Source: Weeksellaceae bacterium (GTDB lineage Bacteria > Bacteroidota > Bacteroidia > Flavobacteriales > Weeksellaceae). From it: a DNA stretch of 64,000 nucleotides. Below the pieces are notes generated by a model. The model ran no database searches, was not told where the DNA came from, and saw only the letters and a program-made list of their open reading frames with translations. Every line of letters starts with the position of its first letter. The stretch's first letter is position 1. Positions 28,731 to 37,604 of this stretch are shown one piece after another. The translations under genes and the position numbers were made by a program. The stretch covers positions 1,426,001 through 1,490,000 of the forward strand of contig OX460916.1 in assembly GCA_949788275.1 (NCBI GenBank). The letters are read 5' to 3'.

Positions 28731-30269
28731 ATGAAAAAAATAGTTTACTCATTAGCATTGATTTCAAGCTGCTTTGCGCTTGGACAAGTAACCATTGGGA
28801 CCGATACGCGTTCCACGACATTACCCATATCAATCTCTAGAAATTATACCTATTCTCAAACAATTTATTCTGCTTCATCCATTGGGACTTCAGGGCAGAT
28901 TAGTGGTTTAGAATATCAATTAAAAAAGGGAAGTACACTTACCAATTCGGATGAAGTTGATGTTTATTTATCGCATGTAGGGAAAGGACAATTTGCGAAT
29001 AATAAAGATTGGCAAGCCTTCGATCAATTGACAAAGGTATTCTCAGGAACAATTGTTGGTCAGGATAATAAAGTGAATATTCAGTTCACAACACCTTTTG
29101 CTTATAATGGTACAGATAATTTAGTGATAACGGTTCATGAAAAGAAGAAGGGATATGGTTCGTACTCCAATAACTTTATTGGAACGGAAAGTACCGAAAA
29201 TTCTTCTTTGTATGTCGATTCTTTTTCAGATTCAGATATTATTAACCCACTTAAATTAAATAGTGGCAAGTTGTATAATATGAGTCCTAATGTAACTCTT
29301 CTAGGTATAACTTTAGCAGCAGGTGTTCCTTCTTGTACCAAGGCAACCGTACCTACAGATGGAGCTTTAAATCAAATTTTCTTACCCAAGATTATTTATC
29401 CTAGTGCTGCTGGTGCAGAACAATACTATGTTACTGTAGAAACGAAAAAAGGAGCTAAAGATGTTTTTGATCGTGCAGACAATGAAGACTATACTGATTT
29501 TTATTTTTCGAAAGAATTGAAACCAGAAACAACGTATTTTGTCACTGTAAACCCGGCCAATAAATCTGGAGAAGCAAAGGATTGTGAAAGCACATCATTT
29601 ACGACGGGAAAAGTAGTTGATAATGACACGTGTAATACGGCAGAAGAAATAAATGCCTTCCCTTTAAAAAAATCAGTTGATGCTTCTTTTGCTTCCAATG
29701 CAGGTGGACCTGTACAATGTGACGGGAATGAGGTAGCTAATGATGGGGTTTGGTATGTACTTGAAGGCAATGGAGCTGATATTACAGTAACCGTTAAGGC
29801 GACTTCATTTTGGAATCCACAAATTGTTGTTAAAGAAGGAAATTGCGCCGCAACAACTTGTTTAGCTAATGTTGACTTAACTAGTTTTCAGGGAACAGAA
29901 ACGGTAACTTTAAAAACAACTGAGGTCGGTAAAAAGTATTATGTTAATATTGGATCATCATCTGTAATTGATTTTTCAGAAGGAAAATTCGATTTAGAAG
30001 TAACCACCACCAAAAAATTAGGAGCTAACGAAGTCGCGTTAAAACGCGTGTCGATTTATCCTAACCCTGTAAATGATGTGTTATTTATTGACCATATAGG
30101 TACAGGTAAAAATACCGTAGAAATTGTCGACTTAAATGGCCGTTTGGTCTTAGAAGGCCTATACACCACCAACGGAATCTCTGTGAAGCATTTACCTAAA
30201 GGAGCTTATGTAATAAAAGTAACCGAAGAAGGAAAAGCGGCATTGACGATGAAAATGCTTAAAAAATAA
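28731..30269 (+). CDS. Secreted protein with type IX secretion C-terminal signal
   Basis: The 512-residue protein starts with a signal peptide (MKKIVYSLALISSCFALGQ). An N-terminal beta domain to about residue 195 (ISISRNYTYSQTIYSASSIG) is followed by a fibronectin-like part (PSCTKATVPTDGA) and a region with paired cysteines near 300-380. The last 75 residues are a type A T9SS sorting domain: VSIYPNPVNDVLFID, VEIVDLNGRLVLEG, LPKGAYVIKV. It should cross the outer membrane through the T9SS and stay on the surface or be released. The cargo function is not recognised; the gene stands alone. Confidence 0.9.
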   Translation: MKKIVYSLALISSCFALGQVTIGTDTRSTTLPISISRNYTYSQTIYSASSIGTSGQISGLEYQLKKGSTLTNSDEVDVYLSHVGKGQFANNKDWQAFDQLTKVFSGTIVGQDNKVNIQFTTPFAYNGTDNLVITVHEKKKGYGSYSNNFIGTESTENSSLYVDSFSDSDIINPLKLNSGKLYNMSPNVTLLGITLAAGVPSCTKATVPTDGALNQIFLPKIIYPSAAGAEQYYVTVETKKGAKDVFDRADNEDYTDFYFSKELKPETTYFVTVNPANKSGEAKDCESTSFTTGKVVDNDTCNTAEEINAFPLKKSVDASFASNAGGPVQCDGNEVANDGVWYVLEGNGADITVTVKATSFWNPQIVVKEGNCAATTCLANVDLTSFQGTETVTLKTTEVGKKYYVNIGSSSVIDFSEGKFDLEVTTTKKLGANEVALKRVSIYPNPVNDVLFIDHIGTGKNTVEIVDLNGRLVLEGLYTTNGISVKHLPKGAYVIKVTEEGKAALTMKMLKK

Positions 30270-30296
30270 ATAAATTTTTAGAAAAGTGACACACAA

Positions 30297-30328
30297 AAAA
30301 ATCCGACTAATTGCTTAGTCGGATTTTT
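30297..30328. terminator. Bidirectional terminator between convergent genes
   Basis: The hairpin AAATCCGACTAA / TTAGTCGGATTT, flanked by A and T tracts, lies between the T9SS cargo gene and the pRiA4b-like gene, which converge. Confidence 0.88.
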
Positions 30329-30348
30329 GTGTTATATAAAATGTGATT

Positions 30349-30861
30349 TTATAAATCGTCCATATCCATATCGTCTTCAATTTGAAGATCGTCTAGGCTG
30401 GCATCATCGTCAAAATCGAGTTCATCTTCTTCAAGATCGATAACATCCATTTCTCTTTTTGGGGCTTTTAAAGGCATTGACCCGTAACGGTAAACCGTCA
30501 ATGGGTAGTTAAGCACGGCTGGTTTTTCTTCAATCGCGATTAATTCTACGTAGAACGTCCACATAGCCAGGTAATCGTAAACAAAGATCATGCGGTCACC
30601 AATTTGTGCAAAGGCTTCTTTAATATAGAAATCGGCCATGGTTTCGTCTTCTCCTTCATCGGACATATCTTCCAACGGAATTTCTTTTCCTTGGCTCCAT
30701 TCCTCATCAGAAGCATAAAACGAAGCAAGTTCTTCGCCTTGTAAACTAAACGCGCTCATTATTCCTTTGTATAAGGTAAACAGCGTCTGTTTCTCTTTAA
30801 TTTCTATGTCTCTAAAAACATCCTCTTTGGTATCTAGGATGACACGAATTTTATATATCAC
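30349..30861 (-). CDS. Plasmid pRiA4b ORF-3-like family protein
   Basis: The 170-residue protein starts at a GTG and opens with IYKIRVILDTKEDVFRDIEI. The segment GDRMIFVYDYLAMWTFYVEL is the typical GDxxxYxYDFGDxW-type core of this family, also found as an IS1096 passenger. The C-terminal 35 residues are almost all acidic (DDLQIEDDMDMDDL). The biochemical role is unknown. The stop codon of the CCA gene lies 3 bp upstream, so the two form an operon. Confidence 0.8.
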   Translation of the reverse strand: MIYKIRVILDTKEDVFRDIEIKEKQTLFTLYKGIMSAFSLQGEELASFYASDEEWSQGKEIPLEDMSDEGEDETMADFYIKEAFAQIGDRMIFVYDYLAMWTFYVELIAIEEKPAVLNYPLTVYRYGSMPLKAPKREMDVIDLEEDELDFDDDASLDDLQIEDDMDMDDL

Positions 30862-30864
30862 TTT

Positions 30865-32286
30865 TTAAATATTTTTCGGTTTCAAATTTAGTTGTTTTCC
30901 CAAATCTAACACATAAATTAAAGCAGAATTATAATTATTTTCTACTTCGCCTTCTAGAATGGCTTCTTTGATGGCATTTTTTATTTGTCCGATTTCTTTA
31001 CAGGGCGGCAAATCGAAAATTTTCATAATTTCTTCACCCGATATTGGTGGTTGAAAATTACGAATGCGATCGCGTTCTTCAACATCTTTTATTTTCTGTT
31101 CAACGAATTCAAAATTTTGCTTGAAGCGTTTTTGTTTGCGTTCATTCTTTGTGGTAATATCGGCTTTACACAGCGTAATTAAGTCTTCAAAATCTTCGCC
31201 AGCGTCAAAAAGAAGCCTTCTAAGTGCCGAATCGGTTGCATCATCGGTCACAACAGCTATCGGTCTAGAACTCATCATCACGAGCTTCTGAACGTATTTT
31301 ACGGGCTGTCCTAATGGCAACTTGAGTCTTCGAAAGATTTTAGGAACCATTTTAGCGCCCACAAATTCGTGGGAATGAAACGTCCAACCAACGCTTTTAT
31401 CGAAGCGTTTGGTAACGGCTTTACCCACATCGTGTAAAAGGGCCGCCCAACGCAACCAAACATTGTCTGTAAAGAGGGCAATATTATCAACGACTTCTAA
31501 GGTATGGTAAAAATTATCTTTATGGCGCTGACCTTCCACCTCTTCAATTCCTTTAAGGGCTGTTAATTCGGGTAAAATATACTCCATAAGTCCGGCCTTT
31601 TCAAGCAAAGACAAACCAACAGACGGTTTAGGCGTCATCATTATCTTCTGAAACTCGTCCATCACGCGTTCAAAAGAAACAATTTTAAGGCGTTCTGCAT
31701 TTTCCTGTATGGCGGTAAACGACTGTTCTTCGATCACAAATTCCAGCTGAGCGGCAAACCGAATGGCGCGCATCATGCGTAGCGGATCGTCTGAATAGGT
31801 AATATGCGGTGCTAAAGGCGTTCTAATTATTTTATTGGCTAAATCCTCTACCCCGTTAAAAGGGTCAATTAATTCGCCAAAATTCGCCTCATTCATAGAA
31901 ATGGCCAAGGTATTGATGGTAAAATCGCGTCGCTTTTGATCATCATCTAAGGTACCGTCCTCCACATGGGGTTTTCGGCTATCTTCAGAATAACTCTCTT
32001 TACGTGCACCCACAAACTCTAGGTCGATTCCCTGATACTTAAACATGGCCGTTCCAAAGCGTTTAAAAACAGAAAGCTGACTGGTAGCGCCTAATTTATG
32101 TGCAAGCTCTTTGGCCAACAAAATTCCATTACCAACGGTAACAAAATCGATATCTTTTTTTTGATCTCTTTTTAATAAATAATCACGAACAAATCCTCCA
32201 ACAACATAGGTCTCTTGTTGTATTTCTGTAGCGACAAGTTTTACGCTGTCGAAGATTGGATTTGAAACTGCTTCTTTGATTTTCAT
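30865..32286 (-). CDS. cca: CCA-adding tRNA nucleotidyltransferase / poly(A)-polymerase family with HD domain
   Basis: Start chosen at ATG 32,286 (MKIKEAVSNPIFD), since the extra 17 codons upstream contain no conserved residues. The 473-residue protein has the nucleotidyltransferase core YVVGGFVRDYLLKR with the metal pair KDIDFV, the head-domain motif DPLRMMRAIRFAAQL, and a C-terminal HD domain (WAALLHDVGKAVTKRF). It adds or repairs the CCA end of tRNAs in the cytoplasm. It is followed at 3 bp by the pRiA4b-like gene. The HD domain is typical for Bacteroidota homologues. Confidence 0.93.
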   Translation of the reverse strand: MKIKEAVSNPIFDSVKLVATEIQQETYVVGGFVRDYLLKRDQKKDIDFVTVGNGILLAKELAHKLGATSQLSVFKRFGTAMFKYQGIDLEFVGARKESYSEDSRKPHVEDGTLDDDQKRRDFTINTLAISMNEANFGELIDPFNGVEDLANKIIRTPLAPHITYSDDPLRMMRAIRFAAQLEFVIEEQSFTAIQENAERLKIVSFERVMDEFQKIMMTPKPSVGLSLLEKAGLMEYILPELTALKGIEEVEGQRHKDNFYHTLEVVDNIALFTDNVWLRWAALLHDVGKAVTKRFDKSVGWTFHSHEFVGAKMVPKIFRRLKLPLGQPVKYVQKLVMMSSRPIAVVTDDATDSALRRLLFDAGEDFEDLITLCKADITTKNERKQKRFKQNFEFVEQKIKDVEERDRIRNFQPPISGEEIMKIFDLPPCKEIGQIKNAIKEAILEGEVENNYNSALIYVLDLGKQLNLKPKNI

Positions 32287-32337
32287 TGTGCAAAAGTATT
32301 TATTATTTTTTGCATTAAATAAATACGAGCGGGTCAA

Positions 32338-32566
32338 TTGTTAAGAAAAAAAATGATATGGAGGCCCATTTATAATAGGTTTTTCAAAAATTCCCCAACC
32401 TGATGTCGTGTTTATTGTACTAATTTTGGCAAATGTATATAAATTCGGTGTAAAAGTTAAAACATTGTACAAGATAATGCGTCTAGCTAAAGGTATAAAA
32501 CCAAAGAAGAACATCAGCTCAATGCGTTAAGATAAAAGATCATTCTGCTTTTAAGATTAAAAATTA
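32338..32566. other. Intergenic region without gene
   Basis: AT-rich sequence upstream of the CCA gene, probably containing its promoter. No open frame, RNA gene or repeat was recognised before the hairpin repeat at 32,567. Confidence 0.4.
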
Positions 32567-32653
32567 GGGCGCACGAGCGGGCTTTCCGTTCCAATCTTTT
32601 GTTTTTTATTTCATCATAAAAAACAAAAGGATATCCACTTCAATCCCTTGCGC
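32567..32653 (-). repeat. Hairpin repeat H3 (minus orientation)
   Basis: Read on the minus strand it begins GCGCAAGGGATTGAAGTGG and ends GAAAGCCCGCTCGTGCGCCC. The stem has changed to CTTTTGTTTTTTAT / ATAAAAAACAAAAG with a short loop. The arms differ from H1 and H2 in sequence but still pair perfectly. Confidence 0.88.
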
Positions 32654-32705
32654 AAATACGGTTTCAATTTTAGCTTTATAGTTTATTAAAGTGCAAAATG
32701 TTTCA

Positions 32706-32742
32706 ATCAAAAAATCCTCTTTCGAGGATTTTTTAAAATGAT
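32706..32742 (-). terminator. Terminator after tsaC
   Basis: The hairpin AAAAAATCCTC / GAGGATTTTTT with a TTTC loop lies about 25 bp beyond the tsaC stop codon and also works as a T-tract terminator in the other direction. Confidence 0.88.
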
Positions 32743-32763
32743 CTTTATAAGAAGTATTTTAAC

Positions 32764-33324
32764 TTATGGTCGAATTATTTTTACCTGATTATCTTCTGAT
32801 AATTGAATAATGGTAGAGGCCGTGAAATGAGGAACAAAGTCTTTACACTCATCTAAAACCATGTCCACCTGCGTTAATAAGCCGGCATTCACTTCATTCA
32901 AACGTTGTGGCGCTACATCCCCTGAAAAATTAGCTGAAGTTGAAACAATAGGTCCACGTAGTTTTCCAATTATTTTTTTACACAAAAGGTCATCGGTTAA
33001 ACGAATCGCGATGGTGTTCTCTTCAGAAACTAACTCTTTTGGTAATCCTTTTGGGGCATCGTAGATAATGGTCAACGGCTTTTCGTTTAAATCCATTAAA
33101 TCCCAGGCTAATTCTGGCACTTCAACAATGTCTTGTAACATTTTAACAGAATCAACTAAAATAATGAATGATTTTGACGTCGCTCGTTTTTTAAGGGCAT
33201 ATATTTTTTGAATGGCCGCCCCATTTTTGGCATCGCACCCAAGGCCCAAAATGGTATCTGTAGGGTAAAGCATTGTTTCTCCTTTTTGAAGATTTTCAAC
33301 GATTTGATTAATTGATTTTTTCAT
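32764..33324 (-). CDS. tsaC: L-threonylcarbamoyladenylate synthase (TsaC/Sua5/YrdC family)
   Basis: The 186-residue protein is a single YrdC domain. It shows the N-terminal YPTDTILGLGCDA, the basic KKRATSKSF for nucleotide binding, and IVSTSANFSGDVAP near the C-terminus. It makes threonylcarbamoyl-AMP from threonine, bicarbonate and ATP for the t6A37 modification of ANN-decoding tRNAs. It lacks the Sua5 C-terminal extension. It lies directly after the two glycosyltransferase-like genes with no gap and ends at a hairpin terminator. Confidence 0.93.
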   Translation of the reverse strand: MKKSINQIVENLQKGETMLYPTDTILGLGCDAKNGAAIQKIYALKKRATSKSFIILVDSVKMLQDIVEVPELAWDLMDLNEKPLTIIYDAPKGLPKELVSEENTIAIRLTDDLLCKKIIGKLRGPIVSTSANFSGDVAPQRLNEVNAGLLTQVDMVLDECKDFVPHFTASTIIQLSEDNQVKIIRP

Positions 33325-34029
33325 TTATTCTTTTTTTGACCAATGCGTAGGTCGCTTAACTGAATTTAAATAATACAACTCTTCTTCGGGTAAATTCATA
33401 CATTCATTATACCAAGGAAGATGATGAGTTTGAAGGGGAAAGTTTGTACGATACATTTCTACCGACCCATCTCTTTTTCCTCTTCTAGAAAAAGGACGGT
33501 ACAAAGCAAATGTCGTGTCAATTGGTGCAATAAATACATCGGGTTCTTTTTCTTGCTTATAAAATTTTGATTCCCACTCAATCACTTCATTTTTTCTTGA
33601 ATAACCTTCGGGGAGATCGTCAATTTTCAACGAAAAGCCCACTTTATGTGCACAAGGGTATTTTTGTAAAAGGGCATAAAAAACATTCATAAAATTATCA
33701 GGGCATTCTTTGACTAAAGATAAATCGGAGTCGGTATAACAAAAATATGAAAACATAAAACGATACCATATACCACTCTTCCATAGAGCCTTAAATCCGT
33801 AATTTTTCTTTAGATAAAAAATTTTATAGTTTTTATCTATCGTTTTATAATAGGCTAATAAGGGAGGATAGGTTGATAAATTATCAAGGATATATATCTT
33901 CGTATATCCTCTATTTTCAAGATCTTCAACTAATTTTTTTAAAGTAGTTAGTCGGTTAAAATTATTAATAATAATCGGTATCGTTTTAACATCCTTTACC
34001 TTAAACAGTTGATTAATATATGCGTTCAT
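33325..34029 (-). CDS. Glycosyltransferase-like protein (GT2-type fold)
   Basis: The 234-residue protein starts IPIIINNFNRLTTLKKLVEDL, the opening strand and helix of GT-A enzymes, followed by IYILDNLSTYPPLL. The DxD-type metal motif appears as YTDSDLSLV. The C-terminus is rich in aromatic and basic residues (THHLPWYNECM). It probably transfers a sugar during envelope polysaccharide synthesis. It overlaps the stop codon of the DUF5672 gene by 1 bp and abuts tsaC, all on the minus strand. Donor and acceptor are unknown. Confidence 0.75.
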   Translation of the reverse strand: MNAYINQLFKVKDVKTIPIIINNFNRLTTLKKLVEDLENRGYTKIYILDNLSTYPPLLAYYKTIDKNYKIFYLKKNYGFKALWKSGIWYRFMFSYFCYTDSDLSLVKECPDNFMNVFYALLQKYPCAHKVGFSLKIDDLPEGYSRKNEVIEWESKFYKQEKEPDVFIAPIDTTFALYRPFSRRGKRDGSVEMYRTNFPLQTHHLPWYNECMNLPEEELYYLNSVKRPTHWSKKE

Positions 34030-34835
34030 TAATTTCTAATTGTATTTGATAAATTATTGAATATCGATTTCCAAAATGCAGCTACATTCGGTTTATTAAA
34101 TCCGTGGCATGCCATTGGTAAATTTCCATGGTTTAATTTTAAAGCAATTTCTGGTCGACGATCAATGCAAAAATTCAAGGCTAATTTCCAATCTGGTATT
34201 TTAAAATCCAAATATCGTTCAGGAATGTAAAGTGACCAAAATACATCTTCTATATAATAATCATTAGAAGGTTTATTTAAAGTAAATTCTTGTATATTAT
34301 TTTGTTCTTCACACCCTATTTTATAAAAGCTAGCAACTTTCCGCAGAGAAAAGCCCCCATTACCAACCATAAACAAACGCTCTTTATTTTTTTCTTTTTT
34401 CTGTGTAATTTTTCGATAAATACTATTTACATTTCCTATTACTGTAGAAATGAATGTTTTTGGTGATCCAATCCATGGAGCACCCACATAATCAAAATCC
34501 AAATTAATCCATTTTTCTAACTCATTTTTAAAAACAAAAACATCGGTTTGACAAATCAAAATATAATCGGTTGCAATAAATCGTTTATAAAAAACTGGAG
34601 AGAGCATTAATTGATTATATCCATCGATATTTTTAAAAAAATGATTCTCGAATCGTTCAATCGAAGCATTTTTATACACGGGATGATTTGTAATAAAAGC
34701 GGTTTCTAATGATTCCGGAACAACGAATACTATGGGATAATTACCTAATAATGCAAATGTTCTATCCAATGAGAGCACATCATTTTCGTCATAGGAATCT
34801 TTATAAAATGGAATAATAATTTTGACAGTTTTCAT
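34029..34835 (-). CDS. DUF5672-type glycosyltransferase-like protein
   Basis: The 268-residue protein matches the DUF5672 pattern. It has an N-terminal VKIIIPFYKDSYDENDVLSL, the segment YNQLMLSPVFYKRFIATDYILICQTDVFVF with a DxD-like QTDVF, then the conserved FDYVGAPWIG and GNGGFSLRKV. Proteins of this type are found in polysaccharide clusters and are presumed sugar transferases. It is the first gene of a run with the GT2-like gene and tsaC. The promoter of the divergent LPS-kinase-like gene lies about 40 bp away. Confidence 0.78.
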   Translation of the reverse strand: MKTVKIIIPFYKDSYDENDVLSLDRTFALLGNYPIVFVVPESLETAFITNHPVYKNASIERFENHFFKNIDGYNQLMLSPVFYKRFIATDYILICQTDVFVFKNELEKWINLDFDYVGAPWIGSPKTFISTVIGNVNSIYRKITQKKEKNKERLFMVGNGGFSLRKVASFYKIGCEEQNNIQEFTLNKPSNDYYIEDVFWSLYIPERYLDFKIPDWKLALNFCIDRRPEIALKLNHGNLPMACHGFNKPNVAAFWKSIFNNLSNTIRN

Positions 34836-34872
34836 AGATTTTCACATTATGACAGGTTAAATACGTTTTCAA

Positions 34873-34902
34873 TTTGATTTTGCGAAATTAAGCATATCTT
34901 TG
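34873..34902 (+). promoter_or_regulatory. Flavobacterial promoter of the LPS-kinase-like gene
   Basis: TTTG at 34,873-34,876 is followed by 18 nt and a perfect -7 box TATCTTTG at 34,895-34,902. The start codon at 34,962 leaves a leader of about 55 nt. Confidence 0.75.
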
Positions 34903-34961
34903 ATTGCTAAAAATTATTTTTTGTTGTCCTGATTTTTATTACACAACAAACACTTAACCCA

Positions 34962-35741
34962 ATGAGCAAAAATTACATTATCCATTCTGACTACAAAAAT
35001 TTCGAAGAAGAAATTGTAGCGATTATTGCGTCCAATGAATCGAATACCGATTATTTAGCTAAAGGAACAAGAAATTCGATTAAGAAATCGGTTTTAAGCA
35101 ATGGGAAAATTGTCACGACAAAATCGTTTAAGATTCCGAATGTGGTGAATAAAATTGTTTATCGTTTTTTCAGAGAATCCAAAGCCGAGCGTTCTTTTAC
35201 CTATGCACAAAAAATAATTGATTACGGTTTTCAAACGCCCCATCCGATTGCCTATTTCGAGAATCGCTCCATTTTAACGTTCAAAGATAGTTACTACCTG
35301 TGTGAATTGGTCGAAGCCGATTTAACCTACCGGGAATTAGTTACTGACGAAGACTACCCCAACCGGGATCTTATTTTAGAACAGTTTACGGGTTTCACAT
35401 TCGATTTGCACGAAAAAGGCATTGAATTTCTCGATCACTCACCGGGCAATACTTTAATTGTAGAAATAGCACCCCATATATACGATTTTTATTTGGTGGA
35501 CCTGAATCGTATGAAATTTCATGATGAAATGGATTTCGATACCCGCATGAAAAATTTCGCTCGTTTAACGCCAAAAAAAGAAATGATTGAAAAAATGGCA
35601 GCAACCTATGCCCCTCTAATTGGGAAAGAATACGAGGATGTTTTTTCAAAAATGTGGGGAGAAACTGTCGATTTTCAAAATCGTTTTCAGAAAAAACAGG
35701 CGACAAAAGCCAAGTTTAAAAAAATGATTGGCAAGGGTTAA
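34962..35741 (+). CDS. Lipopolysaccharide kinase InaA/KdkA-like protein
   Basis: The 259-residue protein has a small kinase fold. It shows a basic N-lobe (LSNGKIVTTKSFKIP), the hinge-like YYLCELVEADLTYRELV, and the catalytic loop GIEFLDHSPGNTLI with Asp and Asn in the HxDxxxxN pattern. It ends the core with FYLVDLNRMKF, the metal-binding Asp. Relatives phosphorylate Kdo or heptose in the LPS inner core. It is divergent from the glycosyltransferase cluster, which supports an envelope role. Its end overlaps the convergent GHMP kinase gene by 4 bp. Confidence 0.83.
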   Translation: MSKNYIIHSDYKNFEEEIVAIIASNESNTDYLAKGTRNSIKKSVLSNGKIVTTKSFKIPNVVNKIVYRFFRESKAERSFTYAQKIIDYGFQTPHPIAYFENRSILTFKDSYYLCELVEADLTYRELVTDEDYPNRDLILEQFTGFTFDLHEKGIEFLDHSPGNTLIVEIAPHIYDFYLVDLNRMKFHDEMDFDTRMKNFARLTPKKEMIEKMAATYAPLIGKEYEDVFSKMWGETVDFQNRFQKKQATKAKFKKMIGKG

Positions 35742-36649
35742 AAAATCATTTCAGAAAAAGGGATGATTAAGTGATAGCCTCTATCCTGAAAATAACGCTG
35801 ATATTCTTCATGGCAGGTTATCAGGACAAAATCACCGCCCCATGTGCCTAAACTTTTCACTAGACCACCATATTCTGGAAACAAACGCGATTTTACTGTG
35901 GGTAAACCTAAATGACTGGCCATTAATTGTTCGTGTTCGGTAAGAAGACGTTCAAATTCGGCTAAGGATTCCGTCTTGACAACCAATTGGGTTATCCGTG
36001 ATATTTCATCGATTAAAGCTTTGTTTTTAGGCTTTGACGAATAATGAGCTTTAACCCCTGTTTGTGTATTTTGCTTTTGATTGAGGTACACAAAGGCTAG
36101 CTCTTCTTTAAATGAGGGATTAAAACGAACTTCTTTAATCGTTCTTTCACCCTTCACTCGTTTATAAATAATCGGATTGTCGTAAGCCGCAATTGCGACG
36201 TCATAACCCGATGTTTTAAATGAACTTTCTAATAGCGTAAAAGCGTCGACACCTGCCCATTCGCCTATAATATGCAATAAGGTAGAACTACTACCCAAAC
36301 CCCAATCTTTATTGAATTCGAGTTTCGTTTCGCAAAGCGATGATTTCATTTCACTAAAAAACAAAGGATTTAAGTCCGCTCCTTTTAACAATAAAGTGTG
36401 TAATACCTCGGCTTTCTCTAAATCGGTCGTCTGAACGATTTCGAGATTTGGCAACGAAAAACGACATTCAAACCACAAGGTATCATCGGCTAGTTTTGCT
36501 ATCCAGTGAAGTTCTGGAGAACTGCTGTGTGGTAGTTCAGTAACACTGAGAGACTGTCCCCATTTCGTAGGAATAGCCAAAGCATCTGCCCCATCCAAAA
36601 CAACATATTCTCCAGTTAAAAGGAGTTTTCCATTTCCTCTTATCTTCAT
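35738..36649 (-). CDS. GYDIA-family GHMP kinase
   Basis: The 303-residue protein starts GNGKLLLTGEYVVLDGADALAIP, the opening of mevalonate-kinase-type GHMP kinases, and has the ATP loop WGLGSSSTLLHI. The segment TSGYDVAIAAYDNPIIYKR gives the GYDIA-type name used for Bacteroidota. It probably phosphorylates a mevalonate-pathway intermediate or a similar alcohol. It precedes no other pathway gene here; fabD lies 22 bp upstream on the same strand, suggesting cotranscription. The 4-bp tail overlap with the convergent kinase gene is unusual but harmless. Confidence 0.88.
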   Translation of the reverse strand: MKIRGNGKLLLTGEYVVLDGADALAIPTKWGQSLSVTELPHSSSPELHWIAKLADDTLWFECRFSLPNLEIVQTTDLEKAEVLHTLLLKGADLNPLFFSEMKSSLCETKLEFNKDWGLGSSSTLLHIIGEWAGVDAFTLLESSFKTSGYDVAIAAYDNPIIYKRVKGERTIKEVRFNPSFKEELAFVYLNQKQNTQTGVKAHYSSKPKNKALIDEISRITQLVVKTESLAEFERLLTEHEQLMASHLGLPTVKSRLFPEYGGLVKSLGTWGGDFVLITCHEEYQRYFQDRGYHLIIPFSEMIF

Positions 36650-36671
36650 GGTCTTATTATTTATTCAATTA

Positions 36672-37556
36672 TTACGCATCAATGGTTGCAGCCGAGGTGG
36701 CCACTTCTCTGCTTACTTTTTTCACTAAACCTTGTAAAGTATTTCCTGGACCAACTTCAATGAATTCGGTTGCCCCATCAGCAATCATTTGTTGGATAGA
36801 TTGTGTCCATTTTACAGGTGCGGTAAGCTGTGCAATTAGATTTTTTTTAATTTCAGAAGGATCGGTAATCGCTGTGGTTGTTACATTTTGATATACTGGG
36901 CAAATCGGCGTTTTAAATTCGGTTTCCTCAATAGCTTTTGCTAATTCTTCTTCCGCTGGTTTCATTAGAGGGGAATGAAATGCACCGCCAACAGGTAACA
37001 TTAAGGCGCGTTTAGCCCCTGCTTCTTTTAGTTTTTCGCAAGCTTGTTCCACAGCAGAAATTTCACCTGAAATAACCAATTGCCCAGGACAATTGTAATT
37101 TGCTGCCACAACAATACCTTCTACTTCAGAACAAATCTTTTCTACTACACCATCTTCTAAACCTAAAATAGCAGCCATTGTTGAAGGGTTAGCTTCACAA
37201 GCAGCTTGCATAGCCAAGGCTCTTTTGTAGACCAACTTTAAGCCTGATTCAAAATCCAAAGCTTCACTAGCCACTAAAGCGGAAATTTCCCCCAATGAAT
37301 GACCAGCAACCATTGATGGATTAAAACTTGGTAGACATTTCGCTAAAATAACGGAATGTAAGAAAACCGCTGGTTGAGTTACCTTGGTTTGTTTAAGGTC
37401 TTCAATAGAACCTTCAAACATAATCTTGGTAATTTCAAATCCTAAAATTGAATTGGCTTGTTCAAATAATTCTTTGGCTATTGAAGAACTGTCGTATAGT
37501 TCTTTTCCCATTCCTGAAAATTGAGCTCCTTGCCCTGGAAAAACGTATGCTTTCAT
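36672..37556 (-). CDS. fabD: Malonyl-CoA:ACP transacylase
   Basis: The 294-residue protein is a complete FabD. It has the oxyanion motif FPGQGAQFSGMGKEL, the nucleophile elbow MVAGHSLGEISALV with Ser in GHSLG, and the catalytic histidine in GGAFHSPLM. It loads malonyl units onto acyl carrier protein for fatty acid synthesis in the cytoplasm. The rest of the fab genes are not in the window. The GHMP kinase gene follows at 22 bp on the same strand. Confidence 0.95.
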   Translation of the reverse strand: MKAYVFPGQGAQFSGMGKELYDSSSIAKELFEQANSILGFEITKIMFEGSIEDLKQTKVTQPAVFLHSVILAKCLPSFNPSMVAGHSLGEISALVASEALDFESGLKLVYKRALAMQAACEANPSTMAAILGLEDGVVEKICSEVEGIVVAANYNCPGQLVISGEISAVEQACEKLKEAGAKRALMLPVGGAFHSPLMKPAEEELAKAIEETEFKTPICPVYQNVTTTAITDPSEIKKNLIAQLTAPVKWTQSIQQMIADGATEFIEVGPGNTLQGLVKKVSREVATSAATIDA

Positions 37557-37604
37557 AATTTATTTTAATTTTAATTGACCCTTTAAAGCCAATCTTATCG
37601 ATGA